In this document: positions 23,585 through 36,746 of the stretch, in pieces | How the letters are laid out: every line of letters starts with the position of its first letter | Numbering within the stretch: the first letter of the stretch is position 1 | Origin: Paraspadella gotoi | Lineage: Eukaryota; Chaetognatha | Assembly: GCA_051294375.1 (NCBI GenBank) | Contig: CM119266.1 | Location: forward strand, 23,646,175-23,710,174 | DNA: 64,000 bases | Reading direction: 5' to 3' | The notes under the pieces: generated by a model | Database searches by the model: none | What the model was told of the DNA's origin: nothing | Seen by the model: only the letters and a program-made list of their open reading frames with translations | Translations under genes and position numbers: made by a program

Positions 23585-23594
23585 NNNNNNNNNN
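23585..23594. other. Assembly gap, 10 N
   Basis: Run of 10 N in a T-rich stretch. Confidence 0.99.
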
Positions 23595-24263
23595 TTTCTT
23601 TCCAGTGTTTTGTCTCTCAGAGGATTTTCTTTCCCTCCCGTTCTCTTCTCGAGGCCGCGACAACAACAAACGAAGACAACGACGACGACGACGACGACGA
23701 CCATGGAAGCGACGAGGACGACGAAGTCGACGAAGACGACGAGGACAACAAACAACCCATGTCCTTGTGTTCGTTCCTCAATGTTTGTTGTCATCTTGGT
23801 CGTAACCGTCAAGTCAAAAGAGCTCGGTTATGGGAAACACGATGTTAAGTTTAGCTTTGACGACGAAATAAAGGATTGTGGAGCCCGACTCGAAGTCTTT
23901 CTGGCTTTTTACACATCAATTTTGAAAATAAACATTGTTCAATCTAAATATATAAAGCTAAATGATTTCGAGCTCTCGTTATACATTCGCATTATTCCTT
24001 CCTTAATCCTCTGAGCCTCGTTTATTGCCTTCGAGATCACATTTCTAATTCCCTTCTTCTCTCTCATTCATCATTCCTGTCCTTCGCCTTATATATTCCT
24101 GCTAATCCCACTTTCCCATGAGGTTCTTTTTCCCCTTTTTACCCTCCCTCTTATGGCTTTATATTTTCCTTGTTTTTTTTTTGTTTCTTTTTTCTTCCCT
24201 CTGCCCCTCTTTTTGCTCACCTCTCTTACTAGTCTAATTTTATATTCTCGCTTTCCTCCCCTT

Positions 24264-24346
24264 CTTTTCTCAACCTTCCCTTCTTCCTCCCTTCCCTCCC
24301 CTTCTTCCTCCCTTCCCTCCCCTTCTTCCTCCCTTCCCTCCTTCCT
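24264..24346 (+). repeat. ~20-bp pyrimidine minisatellite
   Basis: Tandem units of CCCTTCTTCCTCCCTTCCCT, about four copies, on the same strand as a T/C-rich flank. Confidence 0.85.
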
Positions 24347-24871
24347 CGTTTTTTTTGCTCACTTCAGTCTCGACGCATAAATCATAGGCGGGCACGAGAT
24401 TCTCAAGGCGAGACCGACAAAGCTCAGCGTTGCCCGACTAAGAACGAGGAGGCTTTGCCCGACGAATCTTCAGAGCGTAGCTGTTTCGCCGGGACGGGTT
24501 TGCTTACCAAACGTTCCGTGAGCTCATTTTCGAAGGCAACGTTAAGTAACCGACGAGTTCACCGACTAAACATCTCTGAGTTTCGAGTCACGAAATAAAA
24601 TCTTCACCGACGGAAGTGCCGCCCGAAATTCGAAGCTTTGAACACCGAACACGTACAGTTCGTTAAGCTCACAAAACTGTCGTCCCCATCGAGTCTAAAT
24701 TATTTATTTTCCTTAAAATCAAACAAAAAATTAGAAACTGACGACGGATTGATGGAAAGATGTTTAATCAGAAAAGATTTCAAAATTACTTTCGAGTTTT
24801 ATTTCAGACTTGAGTCTTGACTTGTCACTCGTCGGCATTGCGCTCTCTCTCTCTCATTCTCTCTCTCGCTC

Positions 24872-24903
<32 letters not shown>

Positions 24904-25173
24904 TTACTTTTGATTCTTTCAAAAATCCATAAATGCGACGTTTTTTTACGTCGTGTTAATTTAACGACGTCATAAATGTCGCCTTTAACGCCGTCCGACG
25001 TCGCTTCAATCGACTTCTTCACGAAGTCGAGTGGTTGCGCTTTTGTTTAGGTTTTCTCTCTTTTACATTTCAAGGTCTTTGTCCTTTATAAAACATAAAA
25101 CTCATACGATGTTTCAAATAAAATGTAATTTTACAAACAAAACCATTTATTCCCGCTATTAGATGTACTATAT

Positions 25174-25230
25174 AATATTGGCGCTACCAAAAATTATCCA
25201 TTCAGTTGATAAATAAGCAATCTTGGCCAG
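25174..25230 (+). repeat. Dispersed repeat family, copy 3 (diverged)
   Basis: Shares CCAAAAATTATCCATTCA and ATAAATAAGC-ATCTTG with the copies at 643 and 55520. The start is degenerate. Confidence 0.5.
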
Positions 25231-25739
25231 ACTGAAATCATGTAACATTATGGTCTAAATCCACGAAGAAATGTATTGTTTTCACATCACCCTTATGTTT
25301 TTAACTTTTTAAAATGATTTCCTGGATTATGTAAAAATTGACCCAAATCGCCTTGATCAAGCTTGAATGTCTTAAGCAACATAATTGTCAACGTTTCAGA
25401 CCAAAAATGCCATCTCAAAAAAGTGCAGAAGACCAACTTGACGACTTCAATCACGCCATGAAATAGCAAACGCCCCTCCCAAAATCAGCCGCACCAAAAC
25501 GTCGCTCTTGCGATGAAATCCAGCTTCTCTACCTTTTCTACCTGAATTCCTTTGGTCTTCAATGCACAGAATTAGCCTAGTCAGTTAGAATTCAAGGACA
25601 GCCACTTCTCCGAACTTAGTTCAATATAATCGCTATGATGACATCTTTTACTTTACCTTCGCCAAAATTTTGGGACCAGTTCGTAAGAATTTTAACGCGT
25701 CGAGCAAAAAGGGCGGAGGTGCGGGTTAAAGAAGAAAAC

Positions 25740-26170
25740 GACGACGACTTCGACGAGAATGACGACGACGACGACGCCGGCGTCAATTTCGACGCCGCGC
25801 AAAACAAATAATCGAGTGAAAAGGAAACAAACCGCCGGAGCGCGTGTCGGGGCGGGTGCCAGGCCCGGGCGCGTGCGGATACGAGCGGAAGGGCGCTTGC
25901 GATGGGGCGAGGCGCTGGGTTAGTGAAAAATACGCGGTACCAGGCAGCCCCAGGATTTGCGTGGGCCGAGGGATGGAATGGGATCGAGGAGACTTGCCGG
26001 AGGCCTTGGAATGGGGGCGGCGGCGCACGCGCCCAGGTGGAACCCCGGATATGAGCAATTCACCTTTTTATCGATGGAACCGTTTTTTCATGAATGGAAA
26101 TGGGCGGCGACGGATAAATATGGTGGGGTCAGGGGGAAAAAGGGGTGGGGAGTGGTGGGGTGAGTAAGGC
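25740..26170. other. CpG-rich island
   Basis: It begins with a GAC-triplet stretch, then GC-rich sequence (GGCCCGGGCGCG, GGCGGCGGCGCACGCG). Frames are open on both strands, as expected for GC-rich DNA. A promoter or 5' exon is possible but unproved. Confidence 0.35.
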
Positions 26171-26771
26171 GACTGAGGCGTGGCAACCGAAGCAAGAAAA
26201 GTCAGTGAGACGCTGCAGATCGGACGAGGCGCCCGAATGAAAAGGGATAAAGGACAATCAGTTCGGACTTTTAATTGGAGAATTTTGAAAGTTAATTTTG
26301 TAAATTGTTGGAATATTATCGAATTGGTTAAGGGAGTGAACAAAGTGTGAGACGCGGCCAGGAATCTGACGCGAGCAGGCAAGGAATTGTATAAAATTGG
26401 ATAAAATTGGATAAAAGACTAGTATATGTTAATCCAATTAAAAGCTAAATTAATATTCAGCGAAAGCGCCACCCTTTTCTATAAAGAGCCACCGACGTCG
26501 ACATCAAATGACGAATTAACTCGATTAAACGAACCAAAACATTTTTTTTTGCGCCGAAATAAAACTAATTCGACTCATTTCACTTTCTGTCCGGATTTCG
26601 TCGTCCGTTCGAGACGGACATAAATCAATACGTCCGTCGTTCGTCGTTCGTCGTCGTCATCGTCTTCGCCGTCGAACGTGCATGACAAGTTCGCAATTAA
26701 CCCTGGACGAGTTGATTAGGGCAGAGAGCGAGTCCTCAAGGGAGAGCATTTTCTAGAGCGTCGCTAATGGA

Positions 26772-26799
26772 TCAGAGAGAGAGAGAGATAGAGAAGAGA

Positions 26800-26831
<32 letters not shown>

Positions 26832-26842
26832 CAGAGAGAGAC

Positions 26843-26881
<39 letters not shown>
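26772..26881 (+). repeat. (GA)n microsatellite
   Basis: Interrupted GA tract of about 110 bp. Confidence 0.95.
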
Positions 26882-27210
26882 TTTAAATATCGATGTATAA
26901 TGGAAAAGTCGCTGAGGGGTAAGTCATCTTCGTTTTCGGTCGGGGCAATAGCTGAGAGTAAGGCATCGGAATAAGCAAACATTTTCATTTTGGATCCTTA
27001 CCTTATTTTCGCCGACTTCCTTTATTCGTCGTCGTCGGCTCCTTAGATACAAACGAGGTTTGAAAAAAAACAAACTTACCCACACTTTCCACACTTGTTT
27101 ATTTGACGGTCGTTGTTTCTTTTCTTCACTTCTTTTTTTTTGTTACACTTATGATTTTTTATTTTTCAAAATTTTTACATAGATTGAAATATGGTCAAAC
27201 GTGATAAATC

Positions 27211-27223
27211 ATCAACGTCGTCG

Positions 27224-27288
<65 letters not shown>

Positions 27289-27316
27289 GTCATCATCATC
27301 ATCATCATCATCGCAT
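27211..27316 (+). repeat. (ATC)n triplet tract
   Basis: About thirty CAT/TCA units with rare CGT interruptions, flanked by GTC units. Likely length-variable. Confidence 0.95.
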
Positions 27317-27576
27317 TTAACTCTGGACACGCCCATCGATGACGAACAATGACGATTCGTTTTGTTTATTTTGATGACGTCGGCGAACGAGCGGCGAAAA
27401 ATAATTTAAATAAAAAAATATAATTTTTTTTTTTTGCTTTTAATTCTGTGGACGACGCCATCTTTTTTTTTTTCAGTGGCAGCTGAATTTCACTGTTTCT
27501 CTGCATAAGGAGGAAGAGGAGGAGGGACGAGGAGAGAAAAGAGGACCTCCGATATTTTGTCGTTTTCCTCTCAATC

Positions 27577-27607
<31 letters not shown>

Positions 27608-27676
27608 CTCCTCCTCCTCCTGACGCGCCGCTTTTTTTCCACAGTGCTTCTTATTTTATCCAGGACGGCGATGGAA

Positions 27677-27680
<4 letters not shown>

Positions 27681-27731
<51 letters not shown>
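27681..27731 (+). repeat. (CT)n microsatellite
   Basis: Uninterrupted CT. Another CT-rich block lies at 27990-28070. Confidence 0.95.
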
Positions 27732-27734
<3 letters not shown>

Positions 27735-28279
27735 CTCTCTATCTCACGCTCTCTGCAGCCTTCCACCGCCCCAGCCGCGGCTGCGGCATCTCCCTGGCCA
27801 GCGACTGCGCTGCCAACATCAGCAATGCCTCTCGTAGTACATAGTACGTAACAAAGAGCCACTCTGCCCATTTCTTTGCTTTACTCTCTTTTTTTTTTTT
27901 TTTTTTTTGCTCTCCCCTTCTCTCACTGGTCATCAATGTCTCTGACGAATGAATAAATGATTTTCTCTCTTTCCTTATCCTCCTCCCTGTCCCATCTCTC
28001 CTCTCTCTCTCTTCTCTCTCCTCTCTCCTCTCTCTCTCTCTCCCTCCCTCCCTCTCTCTCTCTCTCTTCGAGTTGGGCGGCGCAAAGACTAAAGGGAGGC
28101 CATGTTGCTTTTGACAATTATGGGCAATTTTTGTCGTTGGAGCGGGAAGTGGACGACGAAGCCATTTTGACTCATGAAGTTACTGGATGAAGTCGCCGGC
28201 CTTTTTCCTTTTTTTTTCTTTTCCTTATTTTTGAAAGAAAACCAAAAAAAATAACCGATTGGACTATATGAAAAAGTCT

Positions 28280-29040
28280 GCAATAAAAATTGTTTGTCCT
28301 TGGAAGCATTTTAATATTTAACCATATATAAGAAGTGCTTAAAATTTTTTTTTGGGAAATTTTAATTTTTAAAAATGGATTCTGATAAAGATTAAAAACT
28401 TAAATAAAGGTTAGTATTACAAATTTAAAAAAAATTAATGATAAATGAGTTTAAACTTAAAAAAAAAATCAAAAAAATCATCATCATTCAATAAATTTGA
28501 TAGTTTTTGTTAATTTTTAGAAACAAATCATTAAAATTTCAAAAATTTGTAATAATAACCTTAATCTAAGTTTTCAAGCTCTATCAGAATCCAATAATAA
28601 AATAAAAATTTACTCAAAAAGATTTTTGACATTATATAGTATTTGGATAATATAAAAAAGAATCCATGCGTTTAACTATAAGATAAATTTTAATTTTTTT
28701 TAAATTTTCATGATCTTTAATAAACACATTAACAATACTTATACCGGACTTCCGTTAGTTTGTAACCTCTTCCGCCTTATAATGTACATACGTATATAAT
28801 GTATAAATTTCCAAAACCTTAAGTTTACTGTATATTTATTTCAATAATTTAAACTAATTCAAACATTTTCATTAAATAATTTTGTGGTAAAAAAAAATAA
28901 AGATAAAACTTTTTTGAATTTTTTTCAAAAATCGAATTACTTATCTTAAATTAAAACATATTATACATTTACTAAAATATTTTTGTATACAAAAGTTTAA
29001 AAAATCTCAATTTTTAAACAGTTTTTTTTTTTGTCTATCA
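28280..29040. other. Very AT-rich stretch, nothing recognised
   Basis: About 750 bp dominated by A- and T-runs with no microsatellite, exon or clear inverted repeat. Confidence 0.5.
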
Positions 29041-29673
29041 GGCCAATTTATTCGAGAACCCCCGCAAAAAGTCAACTTTAAAAAAAACAAAAACAAAAAA
29101 AAATAATAACAGCGAAGATGAAGAAGAATCGGAGATCGGACAAGAGAAGCTACGACAGTCGATTAACTGTCTTCAATTGTGTGTGGAGAAGAGCAGCCAC
29201 TCTAAAATTCAAACCGTCGACTCCCAAAAACGTTTCAGAAATTGTTTTCCCAAATCAGTAAATACGTGAATATATCTTATAATCCGTCATTGCGTATTAA
29301 ATCTTGTTTTTAAATGTTTTTAGTTAGTGGTATGAAATTTTTTGTTTTACCATAGTTTATTTTCGTAAATATTTTGTTCTATTTCACTTTTTCCTCCTCG
29401 TTTCTTGTTTTCTTTTCTTCAACTTGTTCCTCCTTTTATTCCTTTTCTTTTCTTATAATTAAATTTTTCTCCTTTTCTTCTCCTCATTTTATTTGCTGTT
29501 CTTTTACTCTTGCTTTCCTTTTTTTACATCTTTTAACTTTCCTTCTTTAACTTGACTGCCCCCCAATGCCAACTCCCCAAACTGCTTCCTCCCCCAGCAC
29601 TTGTTTTACCTCAGCCCCCCTTCCACCCGGTTCCTCTCATTTCCTCGGAGCGCCGACCGGGATCCCTGGACGG

Positions 29674-29733
29674 GGTCACGTGGTCACGGGTCACGTGGTC
29701 ACGGACGGCGCGGTTCTGGGTCACGTGGTCACG
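29674..29733. promoter_or_regulatory. Triple E-box tandem repeat
   Basis: Three copies of the 15-bp unit GGGTCACGTGGTCAC, at about 29674, 29689 and 29719. They place CACGTG cores at 29677, 29692 and 29722 (spacing 15 then 30 bp). Half-site GGGTCA/TGACCC motifs follow. CACGTG is the canonical bHLH-zip site. Regular spacing fits either a binding array or a short tandem duplication. Confidence 0.35.
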
Positions 29734-29899
29734 GGTCAGCCCCCGAACCGCTGACCCCGAGACGTTTTATTGCAATCAACTTGGCGGGCTTTGTCGGGGA
29801 AGAGGAAAGGATTGGGAAGTTGGTGGATGGTAAGGGGGTGGAGATGGAGCGGGAAGGGGGGGCGGAAGGGGGGGTCACTGAGTGCTCGGTCGTGTTCGA

Positions 29900-31200
29900 G
29901 TTTCGAGAGGGTTCGGCCATTAAGTAGAGGAAAGAAAGCCAGAGTGTTCCAGGGAATGGGGAGTCGTATGAAGTGGGATTTCGAGTTGGATTGAAGAGTA
30001 AACATATACTTACTTAGTACTCACTCATGGTGCAGAATCTTAAGCGGTTGGAAAGAGAGAGACAGAGAGACTCCTCACGACGCAACGGTTCAATAGTCGG
30101 TCGGGATCCATGACAAAAGCGTGTGGCTCCCCGGGAACGTGGATCATCCGGGGACCCAGACTTGGGACGATATGACAAGTTTAATGGGGCGAAAGAAAAG
30201 AATAACGTTTGGATAAAGATGGAGCTTTCATTTTTTTTCTTTCGTTTCAGACGATTAGGAAAAGTTTAAGAGTTATGTACTTAACAGTCTGCTTGCACTA
30301 TTTGATGCTTGTAGGGAGTACAATATAGTAATCTCCGCTCTAATATTTGAGAGAGTGGTCATTTTATCCAATTGAATAGGGAAGCTAAACGCTCTTGGAG
30401 TAATTAGAAAGAGAATCTGAATTGAAAGCTTGAAGGGGTTTCTCGCTATGTTATCTTGTAAATGAGATGGATACACCATGGCCTGCATGATAGTTTGTTT
30501 ATTCAATGAATGAATGATTTTTACATTGGTTGTTCCGATTTTAAAAAAAATAAAACGTTTTACTGTGTTTGATTATGACTAAGAGACTCATTTAACGAAA
30601 ACAAAAGACAACCAAAATTTGATCTTCATTTACGGGAAATAGATAATAATAACTTAAAATATTCTAATATTTTACAAAAATTAATTTAGATGAACCAAAG
30701 CTAACTATATGAGTCAACAATGGAGTGCGTTGGTGCAAACTGCCCCGGTGTTACCGTTTCGGTTGAGTTTTAAATATCCGGCCTAAAGCGAGAGACGAGA
30801 GAAAGAGAAGGAGGAGAAAAGAAGAGGGAAATATACGCAGGGGGGGGGGAGAATGAAGAGAAAAACAAGGAAGGAAAGTCAATTATTGGAGGGGAGGTTG
30901 TAATAGTGGTAAAAGTGGACGTGAACGAATAGAAAGTCATAATTCTGAAATATGACGATGCAAAAGATAGCGTAGGGTGGATGGTAATGGAAATTAAAAT
31001 GTTGCGATGAAAAGGAAAGAATTAGGTTGACTTCGACGACTCGGGGGCGGAGACTAAGTAGGACTGCAATCGAAGAGCGAAAGTGAGCGGTGGAGGTTGC
31101 GAAAACGGGTGCGATGGAAAAGGGGGGGGAGTCGAAACCACGTCGGCGTGACCAGCAAATGCAGTGACCGACACTTTTATGGCCCCATTCGTCTTCGGCC
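29900..31200. other. Noncoding stretch, no gene seen
   Basis: Mixed AT-rich and purine-rich sequence, including a G9 run near 30841. No convincing exon. Confidence 0.4.
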
Positions 31201-31212
31201 ACGGACCCCGCG

Positions 31213-34185
31213 AAAAAGGAGAAGTGATTGTCTAAATTTAAAATTCTTAAAATAGAAAATCTTCGCCCCACCGCGTCTGCCAGCACGCCCCTTCTCCTCA
31301 AGACAAATTCTTCACTCCTTCCTTATCGAGAGTTTGTCCCCAACGCACAACTCTCATATCATAGTTCGCCCGAGACTCTCGATCTAACTCACGCTTTCAG
31401 CACTCAACCGCTCACCACAACACATACACAACAACAAAATCCTCACACTCACTGACGGGGAAAGCGTTATTATTGGATTTCCCTTTTCGCGAAGAAACAC
31501 GAGCGCCTTGGGAGGGAGAAGACTTCGAAGGGGGCGAAGGGTAAGTGGGACTAGGAGAGAGACAAAACGCGCAGGTAAATCCTTGGAACATCTCTGCTAA
31601 TCTCTGCTCTCTCTTTCTCTCTATAACTCTCGTCTCTCTCTCAATATCTCTCGAGTACTAATCTCTCTCTCTCTCTCTCTCACTCTCAATCATCTTCTCT
31701 CTCATCTCATCAATCTACTCTCTCTCTCGTCCACCGCCGCGCGCCGACGGGGTTGCAAGCGAATCGAGGGAGACGCATAAACAATTTGAGGTAATGTGGC
31801 GAGGAAGTGATTACGAAGCTTTTCAAAAGCTTATTCAGAGCTGAGAAGACTGAAATTTTCGGATCGGGAGAATTTTCTTTTTTCTTATTTTCTATGTGGA
31901 TGAAGGAAGAGGAGGGAAGGGTTGTGGGGGAGGGGCGAATCCTTGGAGGAAAGGGAAAGACAGGGAATAATTGGGGGAGAATGTGGGAGAGAGGGGAAAC
32001 GACGGAGATTCGAGGGAGTCTATTGGCCGTTAGAAATTTGCTTGGGGAGAGGTGAGGTCCGCAATTCATAGTGTATATAAAATTAAATAAATAGACAGAG
32101 CAAAATGGAAGGAGAACAGGTGACCATGTGATAAAGTCTGGTTTTGTTACGAGACAGATTCAGTGATCTTTGAGGTCGGCAACGTCATGGTGTGAGTATC
32201 ACGAAAAAATTTAAGAGCGTCGAAGCGATGATTTCCCAATTGCAATTCCAGGATTTTATGCACAAGAAGTTTGGAATGTGAAATGCGAATGGCAAAATCC
32301 CCTCACGACAGAGCAGAAATGGAATTTTAATGGAAATTAAGGGAAGAAAAAAAAAATCGCCGTTTTTCACTAATATGAGTTTGAATTGCATGCAAACTTT
32401 AAAAGGGAATTTCTTTTTTATATATTTGAAACTAAAAAAATTTTACTCACTGTTAACTTTTGTACAATAATTATAATATATATATTTTATATTTAATACT
32501 CTAGGAAACATTTAAATACGGCGGTACCATTTTCTTTCAGATATTGAGATTGAGATTTCTTTCCTCCTTCATTGAAGGACGGAGATTCATTTACCTCTCT
32601 TTCTATCTCCATCTCATAACAATTATCCTCTAATTTCATCTCAAACTTTTTTGCCCTCATTCATCTTGACCCCTTTTTTTTTAATCTTAGTTCTCCACAC
32701 ATAACACGCGATTGTCTTTAAAACTCCCTTCTTACACCCCTTCGACACGCCTCAAAAAACTTTTTATAATTTATCTTACGTCACCTCATATAATCTTGGG
32801 CTCATCCCCACGCATCACGGAAATGGGGTGTTTATAAATTCCGTGTCGCCAATAAGGGGTTTCACAACTTTATGGACCTTAAAACCTCAATATCTCCACG
32901 CCGAAGTAAACGCCGCTTTTTTTTTCTCACTTTCCTACACTTCTGTCTCAGCCTTGATTTCCTACTTACGGAGAATATAAATGAACTGCTGGCGGAGCGA
33001 CTTTACGACAAAATTTTAACAAGTCTCATCAAGTATTTAATATTATTTAGAGCTTCATTAACGGAATCTTTTATACTTTGATATTTATCGGTTTCTTTAG
33101 CTAAGGTAGAGTTCTTTCTTTCGTATTTTTTTTTTTTATTATTCCATTCAAGCTTCAATTTTTACATTTTTTATATCGATTTAACTCTCTATCTTCGAAA
33201 TTGAGTGTTTTGCCATAACATCTTCTTCCATCAGCCTATTATATATTCCCTTAAGAATTGGAGTGACATAATCTTTTTGGGCGACACATTGCCGTCACAC
33301 GATGTCTCGGACTGCTCTCTCTTCGTCTCTCTCATCATCTCTCCCACACCACACTTTTATCTTTATTCCCTATTTCTCTCTCTCTCTTCTCATCTCGTTT
33401 ACGTCACGTTCACTGCATTCCTCTCACTCGCGCCTTTCATCTAGCGGCTTCATTAATATTTATGTTAAAGGTTAAAAATAGAAATTTATTAAATCGTTAA
33501 AGAGCGAGAAAGTAAACGTTTAAGCGAGTTTACAAGATAGATGTGAATATCTATCTTAATTTTATTATTTTTATCAACGTACGTTTTTGTAGTGGCTAAT
33601 ATTTAATCTTCAAAGGATACTGATAATCCTTAAATTTAGTAAAAATACATTTTAAAACTAATTCGAAATATTTGTTAGAATTATCAAAATAAATAATTTG
33701 TTTTAAAAACATTTTTTGCGACTGTAATCTAAAATTATTGATTCATAACAATACCCCCTTTTACTTTAATCCTGAACCTTTAACCCATAATTTCTTTGTG
33801 ATTTCTTTTGCAATAAACTCAACTCTCTCAAAGCGAGAACAAAGGTGAGAAACAAAACGGATATCATAACATTTTTTGCGCGGTTTTTTTTATTTCAGCG
33901 CGACTCTGCAGCCCTGAATTTCTTCTCTCTCTCTCACAGTTCTCATCTCTCTCTCCCTCTCTCGTCTCGTCTCCATCTCGTCTCTCGTCTCTCTCTATCT
34001 CTTCTCTCTCTCCTCGGCTCGTCGCGGCAAATGAAAATCTGATGGTTCCATCTTTGAGTCCTCGCCCGCTGCTTTCGCAGCTCCGCCGCCAGCCTTTTGC
34101 TGCTGCGGCGTCTAACCGCTGTCCGCGGCGACGAAACGCTGCCTTTTTTGGTGCCGAGATCTTTGACGGCTGATTGTCTCCAGGG
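31213..34185 (+). repeat. Duplicated unit A
   Basis: It begins AAAAAGGAGAAGTGATTG. The same sequence recurs as copy B (38389-41146), copy C (41659-43725) and inverted copy D (43751-45641). Copies differ mainly by single-base and short indels. No gene was recognised in it; CT tracts lie near 31610-31730 and 33930-34015. Confidence 0.9.
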
Positions 34186-35900
34186 CTTCGTTTCGGATTT
34201 CGTGTCTCCGCTCTCTGTCCTCATTCGCTTGAGTCAAGCAAATTCATCTTATCAGAAAATGTGTTTTTAATAATATTGTAATCGGAGAACGTTTTGTCAC
34301 TCAGTTAATCAAGAGTATATTTAATTTTCAGAGGTTTGTCAGCAAAGATGTCTAAATACATTTGGCGCACTTGTTATAAAAGTATAAATTGAATTTGCTA
34401 AACTCGCTACTAACAAAAAATTATTAACAGTTTATGTATTGAATCGTGAAAAATGTTTTTTCAATTCCAGAACGGCTACTTTCCTCTCTCTCCTCCTCTC
34501 TCTCTCTCTGCTCTCTCTCTATCTCTCTACCTATGACGTCATCTTCTCCTGTCCTCTCTTCTCTTCTCGACGACATCTCTCGCCACAATCGCAAAACTCT
34601 CACTCGACCACGAGGTTCCGCCGTTGAACCGAGAAGAGGGCGATCGAAGAGACGACGTAGAGCGTCGAACTCAAATTTTTGAACAGAAGAACATTTCGAA
34701 AAAATTAAAAACGGTTTGACGAAAATTGAGAACAATTTTAAAATCAGCGCAGCGAAATATTATAAATCTATATTCTCATTTACATTCCGCTCGTTATATC
34801 AATCTTCAATAAATAAAAACAAAAAACTATAAAAATAAAAAGCTAAAAAACCTAGAAAACTAAAAACTAAAAAAACTAAAAACTAAAACTAAAAACTAAA
34901 AAACCTAAAAAACTAAAAAACTAAAAAACATAAAAAACTAAAAACTAAAAACTAGAAAAACTAAAAAACTAAAACTAAAAAACTTAAAAAATCCATAAAT
35001 AAAAATAAGAAACTTTTATAGAATCTTAGCCAATAACTGAATAGAAATTCAACAACCGTGCGATCAACGGGAAACATTACACAGTCGAAGACCTAATAAA
35101 TGTTCAAATCACTCTGATAAGAAAAAGGAAGTAAATTAGCTATATTTTGGGTTGCATTGTGGATACATGGTCATCCATATCTATCATAGTCGCCCTTTGT
35201 TGACATAGATAATGAATTTAAGGGGATCCATGAACCTGAGTTGCAGAAGGGTCGACGATGAAAGGAGATAATATTTCATTCTTGTGGTCGAGATCGAGGA
35301 AACCAAGGGCGGCCGAGGACGGCCGAGAGCGGTTCAGGTCCACGCACTGTTTTTGCTCTCCTCAATACATTATTATTTCTGGCTTTTTTTCTTCTTTTAA
35401 TTATGGCTCCGGGATTATATTTCAGGAGACGTTGACGGACGAACCGACGAACGACAGCAATAACAACAACAACTAACGTTGATGATGATGACTGATTTGT
35501 GTATCAACTTTCCGTCCAGAGGAAACGATTTCAATTGAGCGACGACGACGACGCGACGAGAACGACGACAACAACAATGATGGCCAGGTCGGTGGTGGTC
35601 AAAGTCCTAGCTCAGTTCCTGAGAGTCTGGTGCAATTTATTATTTAATGAAGTAATTGTGTTTTTAACGATAAATGAGAAATTATAAATAAATGAAATTT
35701 TTTTTGTTTTATTTTTGAGCTTTAGCTTTTATACTCTAAATCATGACGATTCCTAGTATATGAAGCTTTTCCCATTTTTGTTTTTCTTAATTCGGTTTTT
35801 TCAATCAACTTTTTCTTTAATTTCATATTATCTATCTCTCCTTTCTCCGCCAAAAAAAACGATAATCCTTTCATCCGGTGCTCTGCTTTTTCCGCTTTTC
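34184..35900 (+). repeat. Palindrome left arm X
   Basis: The whole stretch recurs in reverse orientation at 36747-38388. It includes a (CTAAAAA)n minisatellite at about 34825-34990 and a GAC tract at about 35539-35575. Confidence 0.9.
34825..34992 (+). repeat. (CTAAAAA)n minisatellite
   Basis: Units of CTAAAAA with length variation. The mirror copy in the other arm (37617-37795) is longer and more regular. Confidence 0.9.
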
Positions 35901-36721
35901 TCCGGTCTAACGGCCAGATCGATGGCTCCTCTTCCTCCTTTGTCAGAGGCAATCCCCCAAGGGTCCTTTCATTCCTTCCTGCCTCACCGGGTCGGCGAAT
36001 GGGGTGAGGAAAGCGCCGCTTGCCAATAATTGATATCCTTTCGACGGATCGCCGCGTCGCGTTGAGCGGCGGGGAATGAGGGGAGAGGGAAATGGGTCGG
36101 GGGGGTTAAAAGCGAGTGCGTGAGGTAAGGGCGACTCTCGCATTTGCCCTCGCGGGTTGTAAACACCCGGGATGGCTTGAACCGAGTTCCCTATTGGCCA
36201 TCTCAACGCTTGTTTCCATCATATCGTTCTGGTTTCGAAAATATGCTTTTATAAACTATTTTTACATTTTGTTGACTTAATTTTTTTTATTGAAAAGTCG
36301 TTATTCTTTTTAAATAAACTGCTGCTCTCCTCTTCATCTCTTCTTTCTCCATCTTTTTAAAAGTCTCCCACTTTTTTATTCTTTTTTGGTCGAAGTAACC
36401 AGTTTAAAACAAAAGTAACTGCGTTTCCCTAACGTCACCAAAGGTTCCCCGTTCGCTCCTATTGGTTAATAGTACTGTGCTTCGAGAGCGACACTTGCGT
36501 AAAGATTCTCATGCTCTCCTCATCCGCTCTCCTCGTCTCGTCTCGCATCGCTCTCTCTCTCTCCTCTCTCTCTTCTCTCCCTCGTCTCCTCTTCTCTCTC
36601 TCTCTCTCTCCTCCTCTCTCTTGCTCTCCTCTCTACTCCTATCTCTCTCTCTATCTTCTTCGGCGGCGCGCCGGGTTTTTGTTATGGTGCGTGGTCGGTT
36701 CTGTCGCGGCGAGGTCTGACG
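35901..36721. other. Palindrome spacer
   Basis: About 820 bp between the arms that is not repeated elsewhere in the window. The last part is CT-rich (about 36550-36655). It ends at a 25-N gap. Confidence 0.7.
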
Positions 36722-36746
36722 NNNNNNNNNNNNNNNNNNNNNNNNN
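36722..36746. other. Assembly gap, 25 N, at palindrome
   Basis: Exactly 25 N; the right arm of the palindrome starts immediately after it. Confidence 0.99.

Noticed and set aside
25844-26167. 107-codon ORF in the GC-rich island
   Set aside because: Open frames on both strands in GC-rich DNA are expected; no domain and no splice context.
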